Positions 1 to 8,391 of a stretch of 62,194 nucleotides of DNA are shown here, one piece after another; the first letter of the stretch is position 1, and every line of letters begins with the position of its first letter. The position numbers and the translations under genes were made by a program. Below the pieces are notes generated by a model. It did no database searches. It was not told the DNA's origin and saw only the letters and a program-made list of their open reading frames with translations. This DNA is from Bradyrhizobium sp. STM 3843 (GTDB lineage: Bacteria > Pseudomonadota > Alphaproteobacteria > Rhizobiales > Xanthobacteraceae): positions 1-62,194 of the forward strand of contig NZ_CAFK01000058.1 in the NCBI RefSeq assembly GCF_000239815.1, read 5' to 3'.

Positions 1-1395
1 CTCCACGAAACGCGGCGGCCGCACATAGACCGGGATCGGCACGAACACCGGCTGCGGCAGCACGAAGAGGGCGACCGGCGCGATCGGGGGCGACAGCACG
101 ACGAAATCCGGCGGCGGCGGCGGCAGCAGGAAGATCGGCGGTGGTGGCGGCGGCGCGAAGGCGAATTCGGGATCGGAGAACACCAGCACCGGCCGATCGA
201 CATAGACGATCTCGTCCGGAGGCGGAGGCGGCACGTCATAGTCCATCATCGCAAAGGAGGGCGGCGGCTCCAGCGGCGCGGTCAGGATGGCGAGCCGTCG
301 CCGCGCATCTTCCGCATGCGGCCCCCGCGGGTAGCGCCTCAGATAAGACCAATAGGCATCGGGCGTATCGGCGCGATAGGTGCGACGCCAGGTGATCGCC
401 TCGCGACGTGCGGCGACCAGCGCCCTCACCCGTTTCGCCAGCGGATCGTCGGGGAAAGCGGCCAGGAATTCCTCATAGGCCTGCAGCGAATCGCGCTCGA
501 GCGCGGCCGTATAGGCCTCCTGCACGGAGAACTCGCGCAGCGGCCGATCGCGTATGGCGGCAACCTGTGCCGGCTGCGCCTGCTCTGCCGGCGCGTCCGG
601 CGCGCGCTCGAAGAAGCTGAAGGCGGTCTGGATCTTCTGCGCGTCCCACGGCACCTGGGCGCCTTTGGTTGCCTCGTCGACGCGCAGCCGCACCCGATCG
701 AACACCTCCGGCAGCGACAGGCCGCCGCTGCGGATCATCTCCGCCAGCGATTGCGCGTAAATGCCGTAGGTGCCGCTCTCATTCGGCGCCACCGTGCCGG
801 GCGCTGCGTTGAAGGCGACCAGCATGTTGTTGTCGGGCTCGACCAGAGCGAGCCCGCCGGCGAGCGGCCGCCCGCCTTCGACGAAGGGCTGCTGGCGCGC
901 GGCATCGAGCACGACGATGCTCGCCTTCAGCGGGATCGCCGCGAGCTGCCGCATATAGTCGCTGATCCGCAAGCCCTCGGTCGGAATGTCGGTGTCATGC
1001 GCGATCGTCGAGTCGACAGGGATGAAATAGTTCTCCCCCGCCAGCTGCACGCCGTAACCGGCGAGATAGACCATCGCGACCGTGTTGTTGTCCGAAGACT
1101 GCGCCTTCTGCATGAAGTCGCGAAAGCTCTTGCGCAAGGTGTCGCCGTCGAGATCGCGGGCGCCGATCACGTCGAAGCCTGCTGCCTGCAGGGTCTGTGC
1201 GATCAGCCCGGCATCGTTGGCGGCGGTGGCGAGCGGTCCCTTGGCATAGGCTCCATTGCCGATCACGAGCGCAATGCGCTTTTCCTGGGCGGATTGCTGC
1301 GCGGCTGCCGGCACGAGTTGCATGGCCATGCCCAACAACAGGCAGATGGCGGCGAATGACAACGTCCTGAATGACAAGGTCCTGGCCAATCGCAT
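1..1395 (-). CDS. Secreted caspase-fold (peptidase C14) protein lacking the catalytic dyad; partial at the left edge
   Basis: The frame runs from ATG at 1395 to the window edge without a stop, giving 465 codons. GGAGGG lies just upstream of the ATG. Residues 1-32 look like a signal peptide ending in AAAQ. A caspase p20-type fold follows, opening with KRIALVIGNGAY at 39-50. Where active caspase homologues have a GHG motif this protein reads LAGYG (Tyr114). Where they have DACR it reads VLDAARQQPF (Ala165). Both catalytic residues are therefore replaced, which suggests a non-proteolytic scaffold or binding role in the periplasm. Beyond about residue 350 the protein becomes rich in proline (runs of PPPPP) and then hydrophobic-aromatic. 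The C-terminus is outside the window. Family membership is clear; function is not. Confidence 0.82.
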   Translation of the reverse strand, partial: MRLARTLSFRTLSFAAICLLLGMAMQLVPAAAQQSAQEKRIALVIGNGAYAKGPLATAANDAGLIAQTLQAAGFDVIGARDLDGDTLRKSFRDFMQKAQSSDNNTVAMVYLAGYGVQLAGENYFIPVDSTIAHDTDIPTEGLRISDYMRQLAAIPLKASIVVLDAARQQPFVEGGRPLAGGLALVEPDNNMLVAFNAAPGTVAPNESGTYGIYAQSLAEMIRSGGLSLPEVFDRVRLRVDEATKGAQVPWDAQKIQTAFSFFERAPDAPAEQAQPAQVAAIRDRPLREFSVQEAYTAALERDSLQAYEEFLAAFPDDPLAKRVRALVAARREAITWRRTYRADTPDAYWSYLRRYPRGPHAEDARRRLAILTAPLEPPPSFAMMDYDVPPPPPDEIVYVDRPVLVFSDPEFAFAPPPPPPIFLLPPPPPDFVVLSPPIAPVALFVLPQPVFVPIPVYVRPPRFVE

Positions 1396-1597
1396 GGGGC
1401 CCTCCAACTCTTTAACAAAATACACGCGCGATTCAGCGATCTGTCAGCTGAACCGCAGTTGAACAGAGAGGTTCCCCGCGACCTTTCGGGTGCGCCGCAA
1501 CGGCCTCAGCGACAGGCCTGAGCCACCCGAAAGCGATGTCCGTCCTCTTTTAGCGCCGCCGAGCGGGGAGCACCGGCTGAGAGCGCCGCCATGGACA

Positions 1598-4500
1598 TTA
1601 TAGCGTCTGCACGTCGACCACGCCGGTGACTGCTTTGATCGCGCCAGCAATTTGTGGCGAAACCTTGAAGCGTCCGGGCAGCTTCATCTCCACCTCGGTC
1701 TCGATGTCGAGCATCATCACCAGCGAGACCTCCCCCTCCCCGGCCGCCGTACGCGGCGCCAGCGGCGGTGCGGCACCCTTCGCGTTTGCGCCGTTGCCAT
1801 TGCTGGTCGTGGCCTCCGGCCCCTGCAGCCGCCGCACGATGGACTCCAGTGGCTTGGTATCGCGCAGGAAGATGCGCAAGCCGCGCTGGGTCTTGGCCGC
1901 GGCGTCATCGAGCGGCTCGGCATGCAGCACACGGGCGCGAACATCTTCGCCCTGCAGTTCGGCGCCGAGTTGCAGCAGCACCGCCGCGCCGGGCTCCAGC
2001 ACGTCGCGATATTGCGCGAGCCCTTCCGAGAACAGCACCGCCTCGAAATGGCCGGTCGGGTCGGACAGGCCCATGATGCCCATCTTGTTGCCGGTCTTGG
2101 TGCGCCGCTCCATCCGCGAGACCACCGTGGCGGCCACCTTGCCGGCCGTGGCACCGGTCTTCACCGCGCGCGAAAACTCCGCCCAGCTCTGCACCCGCAG
2201 CCGCTTCAGCGCGGTCGCGTAGTCGTCGAGCGGATGGCCCGACAAGAAGAAACCGATCGCGTCATATTCGCGGCGCAGGCGTTCGGCCGGCAGCCAGTTC
2301 TCGACGTTCGGCAACACGATGGTCGGCGCATCGGCGGCATTGCCGAACATGTCGTTCTGGCCCGAGGTTTCCGCTTCATGCGCCCGCTGGCAGGCGGCAA
2401 CGATCGCATCAGCACCGGCAAACACCCGCGCGCGGTTCTTGTCGAGCACGTCGAACGCGCCCGCCGCCGCGAGACTCTCGATGATGCGCTTGTTGATGGC
2501 ACGCGGATTGACCCGCGCCGCAAAGTCCGCAAGCGAGGTGAACGGGCCGCCCTTGTTGCGGGCCTCGACGATCAGCTCGATCGCCTGGGGTCCTACGCCC
2601 TTCAGGGCGGCGAGCGCATAATAGATTGTGTTGGGGCTGACCTCGAAGGTCGGGCCCGACCGGTTGATCGAGGGCGGCTCGACCTTGATGCCGAGGCGCT
2701 GCGCCTCGGCGCGAAACTCGGACAGCTTGTCGGTGTTGTTGAGATCGAGCGTCATCGACGCCGCGATGAACTCGACCGGATAATGCGCCTTCATATAGGC
2801 GGTGTGATAGGACACCAGCGCATAGGCCGCTGCGTGCGACTTGTTGAAGCCGTAGTCGGCGAACTTGGCGAGCAGGTCGAAGATCGTGTCGGCCTGGTTC
2901 TTCGGCACGCCGTTCCTGGTCGCGCCCTCGACGAAGCGAACGCGCTGCTTGTCCATCTCGGCGCGGATCTTCTTGCCCATGGCGCGGCGCAACAGGTCGG
3001 CTTCGCCAAGCGAATAGCCGCTCATCCGCTGCGCGATCTGCATCACCTGCTCCTGGTAGATGATGACGCCGAACGTTTCTTTCAGCATCGGTTCCAGCAG
3101 CGGGTGCAGATATTCCGGCTCCTCCTCGCCATGCTTGCGCGCGCAATAGGTCGGGATGTTCGCCATCGGGCCCGGCCGGTACAGCGCGACCAGCGCGATG
3201 ATGTCCTCGAATCGGTCGGGCCGCATGTCGATCAGCGCCCGCCGCATGCCCTGACTTTCAACCTGGAACACGCCGACTACGTCGCCGCGCGCCAGCATCT
3301 GATAGCTTTCGGCGTCGTCGATCGGCAATGTCGCGAGATCGACATGGATGTCGCGCTGCTTCAACAGCTTCACCGCGACATCGAGCACAGTTAACGTCTT
3401 GAGGCCTAGGAAGTCGAACTTCACGAGCCCAGCCGGCTCGACCCATTTCATGTTGAACTGGGTCACCGGCATGTCGGACTTCGGATCGCGATAGAGCGGC
3501 ACCAGCTCGCTCAACGGGCGATCGCCGATCACGATGCCCGCCGCGTGGGTCGAGGCATGGCGCGTCAGACCTTCGAGGCGCATCGCGATGTCGAAGGCGC
3601 GCGCCACCACCGGGTCCTCGTCGCGGAACGCCTGCAGCTTCGGCTCGCCTTCGATGGCCGCCGCCAAGGTGATGGGCGCCGCCGGATTCTGCGGCACCAG
3701 CTTGGTCAGCTTGTCGACCTGGCCATATGGCATCTGCAGCACGCGGCCGACGTCGCGCAGCACGCCGCGCGCCTGCAGCGTACCGAAGGTGATGATCTGC
3801 GCCACTTGGTCGCGGCCGTAGCGCTGCTGCACATAGGAGATCACCTCGCCGCGGCGGTCCTGGCAGAAGTCGATGTCGAAGTCCGGCATCGAGACGCGCT
3901 CGGGATTGAGGAAGCGCTCGAACAGCAGCGCGAATCGCATCGGATCGAGATCGGTGATGGTCAGCACCCAGGCGACCAGCGAGCCTGCGCCGGAGCCGCG
4001 GCCCGGCCCCACCGGAATGCCGTGCGCCTTGGCCCATTTGATGAAGTCGGACACGATCAGGAAGTAGCCCGCATATTTCATGCGGGTGATGACGTCGAGC
4101 TCGAAGGCGAGTCGCTTCTGGTAGTCCTCCTCCGTCATGCCCGGCGCGAGGCCGTGAACCTTCAAACGGCGCTCCAGCCCCTCTTCCGCCTGCCGCTTCA
4201 GCTCGGCCGCCTCGGCGCTGGCGGCATCCGCCGCGTCGGTGCCGGCACCGACGGTGAACAGCGGCAGGATCGGCTTGCGCGTCCGCGGCCGGAACGAGCA
4301 GCGCTCGGCGATCTCGACCGTGGACGCCAGGGCTTCCGGAATGTCGGCGAACAGCACCGCCATTTCCGCGCGGGTCTTGAAGCGGTGGTCGGAGGTGAGC
4401 TGCTCGCGCTCGGTGTCGGCAATCAAGTGCCCGCCGGCGATGCACAGCAGCGCATCATGGGCCTCGTAATCCTCGGCCGCAGCGAAATAAGGCTCGTTGG

Positions 4501-5122
4501 TCGCGACCAGCGGCAGGCCCTTGGCATAGGCGATATCGATCAGCCCGCTCTCGACGCGGCGCTCCTTTTCCATGCCGTGGCGCTGCAATTCGATGTAGAG
4601 CCGATCGCCGAACAGGCTCGCCAGCCGCTCGCAGCGTTGTGCGGCCAGCGCAGCATGGTCATGTTGAAGCGCAAGCGAGATCGGCCCGTCAGGTCCGCCG
4701 GTGAGCGCGATCAGGCCTTCGTGATTGTCTTGCAGCCAGTCGAACTTGATATGGGGCGCCTGGTGCGTCGGCGTCTCCAGGAACGCGCGCGAATTCAGCC
4801 GCATCAGGTGGCGATAGCCCTCCTCGCGGGCCGCGAGCAGAACGATTCGCGCCGGCGTGACGATCGCGGCCGCACTGCGCGCATTCGGGTCGACATCGCC
4901 GAAATCGATCGCAAGCTCGCAGCCGATGATCGGCTGGATGCCATAGCCCGCCAGCTTTTCGGAGAATTCCAGCGCACCGAACATGTTGTCGGTGTCGGTC
5001 AAGGCCAGCGCCGGCTGGCGGTCGGCCTTGGCGAGTTCGCTGAGCTTGGCGATCTTGATCGAGCCCTTCAGCAGCGAATAGGCGGAATGGACGTGGAGAT
5101 GGACGAATCCAGCGCTGGACAT
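1598..5122 (-). CDS. dnaE: DNA polymerase III subunit alpha
   Basis: This is the catalytic subunit of the replicative polymerase, 1174 residues, a normal length for type-1 DnaE. The N-terminal PHP domain begins GFVHLHVHSAYSLLKG. The polymerase core carries the metal-binding motif MPDFDIDF. Helix-hairpin-helix, OB-fold and tau-binding regions are expected towards the C-terminus. I chose the ATG at 5122 (MSSAGFVHLHVHS) because AAGGCGAG lies just upstream and family members start here. An in-frame ATG at 5182 would add 20 residues that do not look like DnaE. In many alphaproteobacteria dnaE follows lolD. Here about 5 kb of barrel, DUF3551 and oxidoreductase genes separates them. Confidence 0.96.
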   Translation of the reverse strand: MSSAGFVHLHVHSAYSLLKGSIKIAKLSELAKADRQPALALTDTDNMFGALEFSEKLAGYGIQPIIGCELAIDFGDVDPNARSAAAIVTPARIVLLAAREEGYRHLMRLNSRAFLETPTHQAPHIKFDWLQDNHEGLIALTGGPDGPISLALQHDHAALAAQRCERLASLFGDRLYIELQRHGMEKERRVESGLIDIAYAKGLPLVATNEPYFAAAEDYEAHDALLCIAGGHLIADTEREQLTSDHRFKTRAEMAVLFADIPEALASTVEIAERCSFRPRTRKPILPLFTVGAGTDAADAASAEAAELKRQAEEGLERRLKVHGLAPGMTEEDYQKRLAFELDVITRMKYAGYFLIVSDFIKWAKAHGIPVGPGRGSGAGSLVAWVLTITDLDPMRFALLFERFLNPERVSMPDFDIDFCQDRRGEVISYVQQRYGRDQVAQIITFGTLQARGVLRDVGRVLQMPYGQVDKLTKLVPQNPAAPITLAAAIEGEPKLQAFRDEDPVVARAFDIAMRLEGLTRHASTHAAGIVIGDRPLSELVPLYRDPKSDMPVTQFNMKWVEPAGLVKFDFLGLKTLTVLDVAVKLLKQRDIHVDLATLPIDDAESYQMLARGDVVGVFQVESQGMRRALIDMRPDRFEDIIALVALYRPGPMANIPTYCARKHGEEEPEYLHPLLEPMLKETFGVIIYQEQVMQIAQRMSGYSLGEADLLRRAMGKKIRAEMDKQRVRFVEGATRNGVPKNQADTIFDLLAKFADYGFNKSHAAAYALVSYHTAYMKAHYPVEFIAASMTLDLNNTDKLSEFRAEAQRLGIKVEPPSINRSGPTFEVSPNTIYYALAALKGVGPQAIELIVEARNKGGPFTSLADFAARVNPRAINKRIIESLAAAGAFDVLDKNRARVFAGADAIVAACQRAHEAETSGQNDMFGNAADAPTIVLPNVENWLPAERLRREYDAIGFFLSGHPLDDYATALKRLRVQSWAEFSRAVKTGATAGKVAATVVSRMERRTKTGNKMGIMGLSDPTGHFEAVLFSEGLAQYRDVLEPGAAVLLQLGAELQGEDVRARVLHAEPLDDAAAKTQRGLRIFLRDTKPLESIVRRLQGPEATTSNGNGANAKGAAPPLAPRTAAGEGEVSLVMMLDIETEVEMKLPGRFKVSPQIAGAIKAVTGVVDVQTL

Positions 5123-5304
5123 GCTCGCCTTGCGGTTTGCGGGATCATACGGTGAAGGGGCGAGCCCGCCGTCGACATCCATGCGCCAACCGGCCGACTC
5201 GCTCCTCTATGATACGGAGACTAGCTCCGAGAGTCCGACTCCACTCCGCGACCGATCCCCATTGTCCCCAGCAGCGAATCGCTCGCCCGGTCCCGCGACG
5301 AAAA

Positions 5305-5403
5305 TCAAAGCTGCGGAATGATTTGCGCCCACAGCGCGATCATCCCGACGAACAGTGCGATCGACGCCAATGCGGCGGCTTCTTCGACGAAAACCTTCAG
5401 CAT
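5305..5403 (-). CDS. 32-residue single-pass membrane protein
   Basis: This short frame reads MLKVFVEEAAALASIALF and continues into a hydrophobic segment ending WAQIIPQL. It starts at 5403 behind a strong ribosome-binding site, AAGGAGGCTCTC. Residues about 8-28 form one transmembrane helix preceded by two glutamates. It lies between dnaE and an outer-membrane protein gene, with its own leader. I recall similar tiny proteins as conserved in Bradyrhizobium, but that is memory and not a search. Function is unknown. Confidence 0.6.
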   Translation of the reverse strand: MLKVFVEEAAALASIALFVGMIALWAQIIPQL

Positions 5404-5531
5404 GAGAGCCTCCTTGACCTAGAACATAGGAAGAACATTGTTCCTTTTTTGTTCTTGGGTCAAGCCAGCGTGGTCGTGCCGCCGCCACGCTCCTGCAGGC
5501 GTGGTTAATGTCTCAGGTCGCCGCAGCAAAG

Positions 5532-5565
5532 AAAAACCCCGGCGCTTGCGCGCCGGGGTTCTTTT
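5532..5565 (-). terminator. Intrinsic terminator downstream of the first barrel gene
   Basis: An 11-bp perfect stem (5535-5545 with 5550-5560) has a TTGC loop. On the minus strand it is followed by TTTTTC, suiting the barrel gene ending at 5591. The plus-strand side has CTTTT, so it may work in both directions. Confidence 0.85.
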
Positions 5566-5590
5566 GATCCGCCGTTTGATATCGGGAGAA

Positions 5591-6304
5591 TCAGTACTTG
5601 GCGATGATCGGACCGCCGAACCTGTAGTTCAGGCGGGCGGTGAACAGGTCGGCGTCCTGCTTGATGCTGTCGGAACCGAACGCACCGAAGCTGACGGTCT
5701 GCCGATCCAGGAAGATGTGATCGTATTCGGCGCCAACCGACCAGTTCGGCGCGAAGCCGTACTCGAAGCCGGCCCCGACGGTGCCGCCCCAGCGCGTGTT
5801 GCTGGTGGATGCGAGGTTCGCACCGTTCACGCTGGAGAAGATATCGTACTTGTTGTCGACAACCGCCGCACCGCCCTTGGCGTAGAGCAGCACGTTGTTC
5901 CAGGCATAACCGATCTGACCGGTGAACAGGCCGAACGCGTCGGTCTTGGTGCGATTCCGAGTCGCGAACAACGCGCTCAGATGATCGCCCGAGAAATCAG
6001 CCCAGTTGCCCTGCGCCTCGACGCCGAACACGATCGGACCGGTCTGCCAGCGATAGCCGATCTGGCCACCGACGGTGCCGCCCGACGCGTCGTTCGAGCC
6101 CTCACGGCCGCCCCCGACCAGATCCCAGGTGTTGTGGGTCCAGCCGCCACCGCCGTTGAGACCGATGTAGAAGCCGCTCCAATCGTAGATCGCAGCAGCC
6201 ACCATCGGCGGCGCCTTGGTGTACGGACGCGCGGCGAGATCGGCGGCCATGGCCGGCGAACCGAGCGCCACAAGCGCGGTCGTAATCAAAAGAAGTTTCT
6301 TCAT
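5591..6304 (-). CDS. Omp25/31-type outer-membrane beta-barrel protein
   Basis: The 237-residue protein has a signal peptide (MKKLLLITTALVALG, cleavage after AMAA). The mature start carries a short linker with YTKAPP and then YDWSGFYIGLNGGGGW, the hallmark of rhizobial and Brucella Omp25/31-like eight-stranded barrels. Internal strand motifs include GQIGYRW, RWGGTVGAGFEYGFAPNWS and GAEYDHIFL. The protein ends in an aromatic residue (IAKY), typical for recognition by the outer-membrane insertion machinery. It is a paralogue of the gene at 7279-8052. The intrinsic terminator at 5532-5565 follows it. Such barrels are structural or surface proteins; no transport substrate can be read from the sequence. 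Confidence 0.9.
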   Translation of the reverse strand: MKKLLLITTALVALGSPAMAADLAARPYTKAPPMVAAAIYDWSGFYIGLNGGGGWTHNTWDLVGGGREGSNDASGGTVGGQIGYRWQTGPIVFGVEAQGNWADFSGDHLSALFATRNRTKTDAFGLFTGQIGYAWNNVLLYAKGGAAVVDNKYDIFSSVNGANLASTSNTRWGGTVGAGFEYGFAPNWSVGAEYDHIFLDRQTVSFGAFGSDSIKQDADLFTARLNYRFGGPIIAKY

Positions 6305-6578
6305 CTCTCAGTCCAGTTTTGGTCTCAAGGCCCCCAGGCCTTCGCCTCGTCTTAGCAAGCTCGGCCACAATTGCTGTAGCGCGGGGGACACAGGTCGGAC
6401 TGAAAGGCTGACGAAATTACACCGAATTCACGTGATCTCACAATGAGTTGATGGAACCCGCGTGACATGAAAGATACGTCGCCCGCGATCCCGCCGGGAC
6501 ATTCGTTTTGACCTTGCATGTTCCGCTAACATCCGGTTCCAAGTGGCGCGACGCGTGGTCCATGGAGAATCTCCCCAG

Positions 6579-6914
6579 ATGCGTAATGCACTCTTCGCAG
6601 CCCTTGCTGCCGGCGGTTTGCTGGCGGTCGCCAACGCGCCGGCCCATGCGGTCGGTATCCGGCACCCGTTCTGCATCCAGGGCGACGAATATCCGGGCTT
6701 GAGCAATTGCAGCTTCGATACCTACGACCAATGCCTGGCCACCGCGTCGGGTCGCCGACTCTACTGCATCGCCAATCCCTATTTCGCGGGTGTCAGTGAC
6801 GACCCGCGCGCGACGCCTTACCCATATCCTCAGAGGCAGCGGATTCGGCAGCGTCCGCCCCGCCCGAATCCATTCGCGCCGCTTCCGAACCCCTTCGTGT
6901 TCGAGGAGGACTGA
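6579..6914 (+). CDS. DUF3551 family small secreted protein (first of two)
   Basis: The ATG at 6579 is preceded by GGAG at suitable spacing; the longer upstream reading has no better site. The 111-residue product has a signal peptide (MRNALFAALAAGG, cleavage near AHA). The cysteine-containing DUF3551 core follows: PFCIQGDEYPG, NCSFDTYDQC and RRLYCIANPYF. The tail is rich in proline and arginine. DUF3551 proteins are abundant in Bradyrhizobium and have no assigned function. The spaced cysteines suggest disulfides in the periplasm. It precedes a second DUF3551 gene in the same orientation and diverges from the barrel gene at 6304. Confidence 0.85.
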   Translation: MRNALFAALAAGGLLAVANAPAHAVGIRHPFCIQGDEYPGLSNCSFDTYDQCLATASGRRLYCIANPYFAGVSDDPRATPYPYPQRQRIRQRPPRPNPFAPLPNPFVFEED

Positions 6915-6972
6915 GCGATTCGCAGCCCACGCAGCGGCGCGGACCACGCCTGCCGAAGTCAGCGGTCGAATT

Positions 6973-7221
6973 ATGCGTAAGCTTGCGCTGAAACTGCTGG
7001 CGTCAGCTGCGCTGCTCACGGGCGGCGCAGGACATGCGCAGACCTATGATCCGAACTTTCCGGTCTGCCTGCACACGTATGGCCCGAACGGCTACATCGA
7101 CTGCCGTTTTCGATCGCTCGAGCAGTGCAAGTTCAATGCGGTCGGCCGCCCAGCCGACTGCGAGCTCAATCCCTATTTCACGACGACGGCGCCCGCTCGG
7201 CGCCGCCATGATCGGCGATAA
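6973..7221 (+). CDS. DUF3551 family small secreted protein (second of two)
   Basis: The 82-residue protein starts MRKLALKLLASAALL with a signal peptide ending near GHAQ. The DUF3551 core is compact: FPVCLHTYGPNGYIDC, SLEQCKFNAVGRPADC and ELNPYF, followed by a basic tail (ARRRHDRR). It lies 58 bases after the first DUF3551 gene, so the two are probably co-transcribed. It converges on the second barrel gene, with a hairpin between them at 7237-7257. Function is unknown. Confidence 0.78.
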   Translation: MRKLALKLLASAALLTGGAGHAQTYDPNFPVCLHTYGPNGYIDCRFRSLEQCKFNAVGRPADCELNPYFTTTAPARRRHDRR

Positions 7222-7236
7222 CATTGAGGTGGCTCG

Positions 7237-7257
7237 CCCCGGCACTTGCAGCCGGGG
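7237..7257. terminator. Terminator-like hairpin between convergent genes
   Basis: CCCCGGC and GCCGGGG pair as a perfect 7-bp stem around ACTTGCA. It sits in the 57-base gap between the DUF3551 gene and the second barrel gene. There is no T-tract on either side, so termination strength is uncertain. Confidence 0.45.
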
Positions 7258-7278
7258 GTGGCCAGCCTATTGGGGTGG

Positions 7279-8052
7279 CTAACGGAACATGCCCATTCCG
7301 AAGCCGGGGCCGAACTTGTAGTTCACCCGCACCAGCCCGATGTCGACATCCCCGTTGATGTTACGCTGCATTTGCACTGCGCCGGCCGCGTTGGTGAAGT
7401 TCAAGGTCTTGTTGCCGAGGAAGATATGGTCGTATTCGACGCCGACCGTCCAGTTGGGCGCAAAGCCGTATTCGAGGCCAGCACCGACCGTTCCGCCCCA
7501 GCGCGTGGTATTGGCCTTGTCCAGCATCGCGCCGGTGGCCGTGTTGAACGTGTCGTATTTGTCGCCGACAACTGCCGCACCACCCTTCACATAACCGAGC
7601 ACGTTGTTGAAGGCGTAACCGACCTGGCCCGTGAACAGGCCAAAGGCATTGGTGCGTGAGCGGTCGCTGACGTTCGGAAGTATCAGGTTGCGATTGGTGC
7701 CTTTGAAGTCCGCCCAGTCCCCCTGAGCCTCGAGGCCGAACACCCAGTTCGTCAACTGATAGCGATAGCCGATCTGACCGCCGACCGCCGCCCCGCCGCC
7801 ACCGCTACAGCCCTCGCGATTCATCGCCGGATTGACGGCGACGCCGGCATTCTGCAGCAGATTCCAGCAATTGCGGCTGGAGCCGCCACCGGCGTTGATA
7901 CCACCGTAGAAGCCGCTCCAATCATACACCGCCTCCACGACGGCCGGGGGAGCCTTGGTGTAGGCGCGCCCCTTGACTGGAAGGTCGGCAGCGACCGCGG
8001 ACGCCGACGCCACAGCGCCAAGCGACACGGTTGCAAGAAAGAGCTTCTTCAT
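7279..8052 (-). CDS. Omp25/31-type outer-membrane beta-barrel protein (paralogue)
   Basis: The 257-residue protein has a signal peptide (MKKLFLATVSLGAVAS, cleavage near AVAA) and then YDWSGFYGGINAGGGSS. It shares most strand motifs with the gene at 5591-6304: GQIGYRY, RWGGTVGAGLEYGFAPNWT and GVEYDHIFLG. It carries an extra loop of about 20 residues with two cysteines (NCWNLLQNAG, then NREGCSGGGG), likely an extracellular disulfide-bonded loop. Its C-terminus (GPGFGMGMFR) is less typical than the paralogue's aromatic end. The two barrels flanking two DUF3551 genes look like a local duplication. Confidence 0.9.
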   Translation of the reverse strand: MKKLFLATVSLGAVASASAVAADLPVKGRAYTKAPPAVVEAVYDWSGFYGGINAGGGSSRNCWNLLQNAGVAVNPAMNREGCSGGGGAAVGGQIGYRYQLTNWVFGLEAQGDWADFKGTNRNLILPNVSDRSRTNAFGLFTGQVGYAFNNVLGYVKGGAAVVGDKYDTFNTATGAMLDKANTTRWGGTVGAGLEYGFAPNWTVGVEYDHIFLGNKTLNFTNAAGAVQMQRNINGDVDIGLVRVNYKFGPGFGMGMFR

Positions 8053-8391
8053 TGTCGAACTCCGTACATTCGATCCAAAGTCCCCAAACCCTGGTCTCTC
8101 AACTATCAGCGCGCCCGTAACGCCGGCAGAACCAAGCTCACGCGATCAGCACTCCGCGGAAGAATTGATCTGCGTTTCCGGCTTTTCTGGGATTCGCAGA
8201 ATCCCTCTAAATTGCGGGGGTTGCATGCGCTGTGATGCAAAAGCCGCACTCATGTGTGAAGGACTCGTGGCGCACGCCTTTCGTCGGTCACATTGCATGA
8301 CCGCGATGAAACGTATTGCACCACGATGTCGGCACGATCGCGTCTCAATCATGGGCGCGCTTGACGTCGATACGGCTTGCTTGTGAGGCAA
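8053..8391. other. 339-base intergenic region
   Basis: No convincing gene was found. The right part of the barrel promoter and leader lies here, reading leftwards. A perfect 6-bp inverted repeat, TTGCAT (8221-8226) and ATGCAA (8235-8240) with an 8-base spacer, may be a regulator site. No T-tract terminator was seen for the regulator gene ending at 8392. Confidence 0.4.

Noticed and set aside
316..1359. Plus-strand frame of 347 codons
   Set aside because: It is the antisense shadow of the caspase-fold gene, which has a signal peptide, motifs and a ribosome-binding site.
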